From JACVRM01 sp036824245 (GTDB taxonomy: Bacteria > Actinomycetota > Thermoleophilia > Gaiellales > Gaiellaceae), in assembly GCA_036824245.1 (NCBI GenBank), contig DAITAO010000002.1, positions 1 through 64,000 of the forward strand: 64,000 nucleotides of DNA, written 5' to 3'. The stretch's first letter is position 1, and every line of letters starts with the position of its first letter. The position numbers were made by a program, and so were the translations under genes. The notes under the pieces were generated by a model. The model saw nothing but the letters and a program-made list of their open reading frames with translations, searched no databases and had not been told where the DNA came from. Below are positions 59,243-64,000 of this stretch, one piece after another.

Positions 59243-59785
59243 ATGAAGACCGTCGAGCAGTACCTCGAGATGCCGTACCACGTGTCCGTGGCTCGCGGCG
59301 AGAGCGCGAACGGCGCCTCCGCCTGGGCGGCCAGCGTCGACGAGCTGCCCGACTGCACGGCCACCGGCTCCACGCCTGAAGAGGCCGTCAAGCGGCTGCG
59401 ACGGGCCATGTCGCGCTGGATCTCTGAGGCGCTGAAGGCCGACCGAGCCATCCCGGAGCCGAGACAGGAGCGCACGGCCAGCGGCCGGCTCCTGGTCCGC
59501 ATGCCGCGCACCCTGCACGCCGAGCTTTCGGCCACCGCCGAGCGGGAGGGCGTCAGCCTGAACCAGTTCATCACGGGCGCTCTGTCCACCGCCGTCGGCT
59601 GGCGGGATGTCGAAGGCAACACGGCGGCTCCTCCCGTGGATGGCCCAGAGGAACCGGTCTCCGGGCGCGCGCAGAGGTGGCGCTCCCGCCCGAGCCTGCT
59701 GACGGCCGCGCTGATCGCGAACTTCGTGGTCATGGCTGCCGCGGCTGCTCTCGCGATCGCAGCGCTCATGGCCGCCTGGGATTAG
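59243..59785 (+). CDS. HicB-like protein with a C-terminal membrane helix
   Basis: This 180-residue protein starts with a HicB-type partial RNase H fold (YHVSVARGESANGASAWAAS, VDELPDCTATGSTPEEAVKR, LRRAMSRWISEALK). A ribbon-helix-helix like segment follows (SGRLLVRMPRTLHAELSATA, EREGVSLNQFITGALSTAVG), and a clear transmembrane helix ends the protein (LIANFVVMAAAAALAIAALM). HicB is normally a soluble antitoxin next to the toxin HicA. No HicA is seen here, and the membrane anchor is unusual. Confidence 0.72.
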   Translation: MKTVEQYLEMPYHVSVARGESANGASAWAASVDELPDCTATGSTPEEAVKRLRRAMSRWISEALKADRAIPEPRQERTASGRLLVRMPRTLHAELSATAEREGVSLNQFITGALSTAVGWRDVEGNTAAPPVDGPEEPVSGRAQRWRSRPSLLTAALIANFVVMAAAAALAIAALMAAWD

Positions 59786-59844
59786 TACCGGCTCGACTCC
59801 TGGCCACCTGCGCCTTGCCTGCCGGGGGTTCGCGACCTTGCGGG

Positions 59845-60936
59845 CTACGGCAGGCGTAGCTCCGCTCTGGGCACGAACTGCACGCGGCCCTTGAGACGCG
59901 TCGTCGTGCGGTACGCGTAGAAGAGGCCGCTGGGCTCGAGCTGTGCGAAGACAGGGGCGCGGCCCGGGGCGCCGATCGCGCGGTCGCGGCCGTCCGAGAG
60001 CAGGAGCAGGTGCACGGTCTTGTCGAGGACGTAGACGAGCAGCCCGGGGTCAGCGTCCTCGAAATGAAGCGGCTGCACCGGCTGCCGGCACGCTGCAGGC
60101 CCCGAGCCGGCCGGGAAGGAGCACGGAAGTGGTGTAAGTGGCCACCGGCCGGGAATCGGCACGTTCCGCAGGAGCTCGCCGTTGACGGGCGCATAGACGC
60201 TCAGCCGGCCGGTGACGCCTTCGCGGGAGTAGATGATCAGATCCGCCGGACTCAGCGTGGCCGCAAGCACCTCTCCGGTTTGCGGAAACGCACGTATCAG
60301 GCTGCCGTCGGCGCGCCGCACCTCGAGCGAGCCGTCGCCTCGCTGGAGGAGCATCCGCCCCGCCGCGACCGCCAGCACGGCCAGCTTGTCGGAAGCCGAC
60401 ACGAGCAACCTTCTGGTGCTTGTCCCCACGATGCGCCAGAGTTTTGAGTTCGAGACGGTTCCCTTGGCATCGAGCGACCACGTATTGAAGACGAGCAAGG
60501 TCCCGTCTCCGCGCAGGTTTCCGACCGATGTCCCCTCGCCCGTGTCGACGTCCCGCGTGGCGAAGGCGAGCAGCTTCGCAGTGCTTGGCGCCGCCACCGA
60601 CCCGACGAAGAGCCGCGACTCGTGCTCGTTCCCTCCGCCGTCGTTGATCCACGCGACGCGCGCGCCGGCCACCGCCGTCTCGACGATCGCCCGCCCAGTG
60701 CTCGTCTGCGGGCAGGGCGTCGGGCGTCCCAGCGGCCGCACCCTGGCGCGCATGGGATTCCATGCGACCACCTGCTCGCACTCGCCGCGAGCCCACGCGG
60801 TCGCGACGGCAACGACGGGGCCGTCGGCAGCCAGCACGTCGACCGACGCCGTCGTCCGGAGCACCCGAGTGCTCAACGCGGCGCCCGCAGCGACGGGCAG
60901 CAGAAGCGCGACCGCGACGGCGCAAAACCGGATCAC
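59845..60936 (-). CDS. Secreted beta-propeller-like protein
   Basis: This 363-residue protein has a signal peptide (MIRFCAVAVALLLPVAAGAA). The rest consists of repeated four-strand patterns (DVLAADGPVVAVATAWARGE, RIVGTSTRRLLVSASDKLAV, GRMLLQRGDGSLEVRRADGS, AATLSPADLIIYSREGVTGR) as in WD40/TolB-like propellers without clear repeat motifs. The ligand is unknown. It has an own promoter region to the right (60937-60989), which it shares with no divergent gene. Confidence 0.6.
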   Translation of the reverse strand: MIRFCAVAVALLLPVAAGAALSTRVLRTTASVDVLAADGPVVAVATAWARGECEQVVAWNPMRARVRPLGRPTPCPQTSTGRAIVETAVAGARVAWINDGGGNEHESRLFVGSVAAPSTAKLLAFATRDVDTGEGTSVGNLRGDGTLLVFNTWSLDAKGTVSNSKLWRIVGTSTRRLLVSASDKLAVLAVAAGRMLLQRGDGSLEVRRADGSLIRAFPQTGEVLAATLSPADLIIYSREGVTGRLSVYAPVNGELLRNVPIPGRWPLTPLPCSFPAGSGPAACRQPVQPLHFEDADPGLLVYVLDKTVHLLLLSDGRDRAIGAPGRAPVFAQLEPSGLFYAYRTTTRLKGRVQFVPRAELRLP

Positions 60937-60989
60937 GATCCGAGCCTAACCCGCCGCTGTCATGAATCTGTGTGCGCGCTGAAAGGCGA

Positions 60990-62087
60990 TCAGGGTTGCG
61001 GGTCGTAGATACGCATGGGCAGCCCCGACATCGGCTCGCCGCCTTCCGCAGTGACGAGCCAGGTCTCCTGCATGTAGAGGCAGCCACGGCCGTCCGGAGT
61101 GATGGCGTGCGGGTGCATCGAGAAGACCATGTTCTCGGCGAGCTCGGTCTCGATGCCCTCGCCGATCTTGGGGTGCTCGATCATCGTCATTCCGATCGAG
61201 TGGCCCGTCACATGGCCGAGCGTGTAGCCGCGCTCGGCGAATCCCTTCGCCACGGCGCGGTGGACATCATGTGCGCCGGAGCCGGGCCGCAGCGACTGCC
61301 GCGCGGCGGCAAAGTACTCCTCGTAGGCCTCCAGCATGCGGAGGGCGTCTTCGTCCGGCTGGCCGATCGCGCGCGAGATCTCGACCCAGTGGCCACCGGG
61401 CCCCGCGATCTCCAGCGACGGCAGCACGAGGTCGTCGTCGCGGATGCGCCGCTCAGGGGAGGCGATGCGGAACTCGGGCGTTGCGGCGCCGCTCTCGCCG
61501 ACGAGCACCATGTCCATGGTGAGGCGGCCGCAGCCTTGCTCGACGAAGTACCGCTCGCAGGGGGCGAGGATCTCGGCCTCCGTCTTCCCGGGAGAGCAAT
61601 GCTCGTGGAAGAGGCGGAAACCCTCCGTGTTGATGCGCACGCTGTCGCGCACCGACTCGAGCTCGGCGTCGCTCTTGATGGCCCGTGCGAGGTCGAACTC
61701 GACGTCGAACGGCATCACCTCGGCCGCCTCGGCGAGCGCGCGGTAGTCGCGCACGGTCATCACGTAGTCGAGCCCGTAGACGCCCACGCGCCGGCCGTGC
61801 AGCCGTTCGGCGAGCCACTCGCCGGGGTGGGGTGCGAAGACCTGTTCCTCGATCCATGTCGTTCCGTGCTCGCCGACATACCGCGCCTCGCTCGGGAAGA
61901 CGATTGCGGGCTCGCCGTCGACCGGCACCACCACGTACGCGTAGCGGTGCACGATCACGAAGCCGGACAGGTAGGTGACGGCGCCCTCGAAGCCGGTGTA
62001 CTCGCTCCCGGCCACCACCACTGCGTCAACGCCCGCCCGCTCGGCCGCGGTGCGGACGTTCGCGTAGCGCCGGGCTACCTCGTCCAC
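60990..62087 (-). CDS. M24-fold protein, probably creatinase-like
   Basis: From a GTG at 62087 this encodes 365 residues with an N-terminal creatinase domain (AVTYLSGFVIVHRYAYVVVP) and a pita-bread domain. The metal ligands of true M24 peptidases are changed: the DxGxxxxGYxSD motif reads LEIAGPGGHWVEISRA, and the late EPG motif reads FSMHPHAI, while VTGHSIGMTMIEHPK is kept. This points to a metal-free creatinase-like hydrolase of small guanidino or amide substrates. It overlaps the reductase gene by 13 bases. Confidence 0.72.
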   Translation of the reverse strand: MDEVARRYANVRTAAERAGVDAVVVAGSEYTGFEGAVTYLSGFVIVHRYAYVVVPVDGEPAIVFPSEARYVGEHGTTWIEEQVFAPHPGEWLAERLHGRRVGVYGLDYVMTVRDYRALAEAAEVMPFDVEFDLARAIKSDAELESVRDSVRINTEGFRLFHEHCSPGKTEAEILAPCERYFVEQGCGRLTMDMVLVGESGAATPEFRIASPERRIRDDDLVLPSLEIAGPGGHWVEISRAIGQPDEDALRMLEAYEEYFAAARQSLRPGSGAHDVHRAVAKGFAERGYTLGHVTGHSIGMTMIEHPKIGEGIETELAENMVFSMHPHAITPDGRGCLYMQETWLVTAEGGEPMSGLPMRIYDPQP

Positions 62088-62995
62088 GATCTCTCCAGCC
62101 CCTTGACGAGCGCGGTCACGGTCTCGTTGAGCGGCGCCGGCACACCGTGCTCGCGCCCGAAGCGCGCGATACCGCCGTTCAGCCAGTCGATCTCCGTGGC
62201 GCGTCGGGCCTCCACGTCCTGCAGCATCGACGCCTTGTGGCCGTAGGCGACGTCCGGCCGCGCTGCGTGGTCGATCAGCTCTTCCGGGTCCGCGTCGAGC
62301 TCGATGCCCTGCGCCGCGCAGACCGCCTTGCCCTCGTCGACGAGCGCGCTCACCAGGCGGCGCAGCGCTGCGTCTTCGCAGATCTGGCCGTGCGTGAGCC
62401 CGGTCAGCGCGCCGACCGGGTTGGTAGCCGCGTTGAAGATCACCTTGCGCCACTGGGCGCCGCGCGCGTCAGGGAGCGCCTGCGTCGGCAGGCCCGCGCG
62501 GGTGCAAGCGTCGGCGAGCCGCTCGACCGACTCCGGCGGCGCCGGCCGCGGCTCGAAGGGGCCCATGGTCGTGTCACCTTTGACGTCCCATTGGATGTGG
62601 CCGGGCTCGACGATCCTGCCCGCCGGGAAGGTGGTGCCCCGGATGACGCGTTCCACGTGGCCGGCGATCGTCTCCTCGTTGCCGATGCCGTTCTGCACCG
62701 AGCAAACCGCGCCGTGCCGGAAGGCGTGGGCCGTCGAGGCGATCGCGGGCTCGGTGTGCATCGCCTTCGTCGCGACGATGCCGAAATCGCAGGGTGGCAG
62801 CCCGGCGGCGTCCGTCGTTGCACGGGGGCGGCCGAGCACCTCCTCGGCTCCCGAAAGCCGCAAGCCGCGCTCGTTGATGGCGGCGACGTGCGTGGCGTCC
62901 ACGTCGAAGGCCCACGCCTCTACGTCGTCCAGCCGAGCCAGATTGGCCGCAAAGAGCGATCCAACGGCACCACAACCCACCACACAGATTCTCAT
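62075..62995 (-). CDS. Ketopantoate-reductase-family protein (PanE/ApbA type), copy 1
   Basis: From the ATG at 62995 this encodes 306 residues: Rossmann start MRICVVGCGAVGSLFAANLA, the family motif DFGIVATKAMHTEPAI, SVQNGIGNEETIAGHVERVI, the C-terminal catalytic Lys region ARGAQWRKVIFNAATNPVGA and YGHKASMLQDVEARRATEID. True ketopantoate reductase works in pantothenate synthesis. Here the place next to catabolic genes and a second copy suggest reduction or oxidation of a different 2-oxo acid. Confidence 0.87.
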   Translation of the reverse strand: MRICVVGCGAVGSLFAANLARLDDVEAWAFDVDATHVAAINERGLRLSGAEEVLGRPRATTDAAGLPPCDFGIVATKAMHTEPAIASTAHAFRHGAVCSVQNGIGNEETIAGHVERVIRGTTFPAGRIVEPGHIQWDVKGDTTMGPFEPRPAPPESVERLADACTRAGLPTQALPDARGAQWRKVIFNAATNPVGALTGLTHGQICEDAALRRLVSALVDEGKAVCAAQGIELDADPEELIDHAARPDVAYGHKASMLQDVEARRATEIDWLNGGIARFGREHGVPAPLNETVTALVKGLERSWTR

Positions 62996-63073
62996 CGTTC
63001 CGTCACCACGAGGCAGAGACCTTGCCGCAGGGCGCCGCCGCACAACCTCCACAAGTAACAGACTGTTGCAAAG

Positions 63074-64000
63074 TCAGCGGGCCGCCTCCCGCGCGTGCAC
63101 GAGCCGGTACATGGCCGTGTGGAGCGGCACGTCCACGCCGAGCCGCTCCGCCTCGCGAACCAGCGCGCCCGTGATGAAGTCGACCTCGGTGCGCCGCCCG
63201 GCACGCACGTCCTCGAGCATGGAGGGCACGTGTGCGTAGTGGCCGGCCGCCGCCTCCGTCTCGCCGCGGCGTACGGCCAGCACGTTCATCTCCCAGGGAT
63301 CCTCGTGCAGCTTGACACCGGCCGCGGTGGCCACGCGCCTGCCCTCGTCCATGAGGTCGCGCACGAGGTGGCCGAGCTCGGCAGGGTCGTCGACGGCTGC
63401 GAACTGCGAGACGTGGGGAAGATCGGTGAGCGCCGCGACGGTGTTCACGGTGGCGTTGAAGATCAGCTTCGACCACTGCGCGGGGCGCAGGTCGGGGAAG
63501 GCTCGGGCGCGCAAGCCGGACTCGAGCAGCAGCGCACACGCTTCCTCGACGCGCTCCGCCGGCGTCGCGGTGCCGGCGTAGGGGCCCATCCACGTCTCCG
63601 TGTCGAGCTCGTACTCGACGTGCGTATCGCTGTGCCTCACACCGCTCATGAACGTGACTGCGGAGATGAGCGGCCACACACCGTGGCGCCGCACGATCTC
63701 TTCGGCGCCGAGGCCATTCTGCACCGTCATGACCGTCGCCCCGGCGAGCCGGCCGGCGATCCGTTCGGCAGCGCCGTCGAGCTCGGTCGCCTTGGTCGCC
63801 ACGATGCCGAGATCGAAGTCGGCGAGCTCGGTGGGGTCGGCGGTCGCGGTCACCCGCGCGACGAGGTCGCTCTTGCCGGACACGCGCAAACCGTCGCGTT
63901 CGAGCGCCTCCGCATGCTCGGGCCGTCGCGTTAGCACGGACACGTCCGCCACGCGGGCCAGGTGCCCGGCGTAGAGGCTGCCGATCACCCCGGCGCCGAT
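63074..64000 (-). CDS. Ketopantoate-reductase-family protein, copy 2 (5' end outside the window)
   Basis: The visible part (over 300 residues) begins IGAGVIGSLYAGHLA at the window edge, so only the first few residues are missing. It continues DFDLGIVATKATELDGAAER, TVQNGLGAEEIVRRHGVWPL, PAQWSKLIFNATVNTVAALT and HVPSMLEDVRAGRRTEVDFI, the same motifs as copy 1. The two differ throughout, so this is an old duplication. It lies 78 bases upstream of copy 1 in the same direction. Confidence 0.87.
   Translation of the reverse strand: MGAGVIGSLYAGHLARVADVSVLTRRPEHAEALERDGLRVSGKSDLVARVTATADPTELADFDLGIVATKATELDGAAERIAGRLAGATVMTVQNGLGAEEIVRRHGVWPLISAVTFMSGVRHSDTHVEYELDTETWMGPYAGTATPAERVEEACALLLESGLRARAFPDLRPAQWSKLIFNATVNTVAALTDLPHVSQFAAVDDPAELGHLVRDLMDEGRRVATAAGVKLHEDPWEMNVLAVRRGETEAAAGHYAHVPSMLEDVRAGRRTEVDFITGALVREAERLGVDVPLHTAMYRLVHAREAAR

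Overview
The window is high-GC (clearly above 65 percent in coding DNA), with GTG, TTG and probably one CTG start, many 4-nt start/stop overlaps (ATGA, GTGA), F420-type and CO-dehydrogenase-type enzymes, secreted Thr/Pro-rich proteins and NxNVxVRVLSPG repeat proteins. This suggests an actinobacterium, perhaps a Thermoleophilia (Gaiellales/Solirubrobacterales) relative. That placement is inference from style of gene content, not from a marker gene. A run of 100 N at 51218-51317, flanked by an exact 55-bp duplication, shows that this is a scaffolded draft or metagenome assembly.

Layout. (1) 1-8420, accessory region. An enoyl-CoA hydratase gene breaks off after about 78 codons (near 515). Behind it lies a run of small leftward genes (membrane, zinc-ribbon, lipoprotein, DUF4288, secreted, RES toxin). 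Four of them end inside the same short motif, and at three of these sites the following DNA can fold into a hairpin. From 5590 to 8350 a second, unrelated palindromic repeat occurs three times in direct orientation and delimits two gene units: a methyltransferase, and an ArsR regulator with an SRPBCC-glyoxalase fusion. This looks like a modular gene-capture region and is the most interesting part of the window. (2) 8421-10766: a LacI-type regulator, a LacI-type operator and a secreted GH6 cellulase, followed by a decayed tRNA-Val-like sequence and an eroded coding stretch. (3) 11136-13818: sulfonate/nitrate-type ABC importer. (4) 13961-23870: a PadR-like protein, a GNAT-YunG fusion, an 893-residue c-di-GMP enzyme, surface proteins, fumarylacetoacetase, a split XdhC and a histidine kinase. 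(5) 23990-28612: molybdenum hydroxylase operon (FAD, 2Fe-2S and Mo subunits, CoxG-like protein). (6) 28602-34869: a large BTAD-AAA regulator, a BNR-repeat protein, a UspA protein and a DUF5925 ATPase. (7) 34918-53351: a long rightward catabolic and transport cluster (LLM oxidoreductase, M20 and M24 hydrolases, peroxiredoxin, HIT, FAH, MBL, methyltransferase, HMGL-like, GST, a complete Liv-type ABC importer with two binding proteins, aldo/keto reductase, ornithine cyclodeaminase-like, threonine dehydratase-like). (8) 53357-60936: surface and secreted proteins, including two that share the VRVLSPG motif, a sigma factor and a membrane-anchored HicB-like protein. (9) 60990-64000: a creatinase-like M24 protein and two tandem ketopantoate-reductase paralogues, the second cut by the window end.

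How it fits together. Regions 4, 5, 7 and 9 read as a heterotroph's toolkit for importing and oxidising amino-acid-like, amide or aromatic compounds. Region 8 reads as an envelope or extracellular-matrix module next to an alternative sigma factor. Region 1 is a hotspot of foreign or shuffled small genes. No integrase, transposase, CRISPR array, rRNA or intact tRNA was seen.
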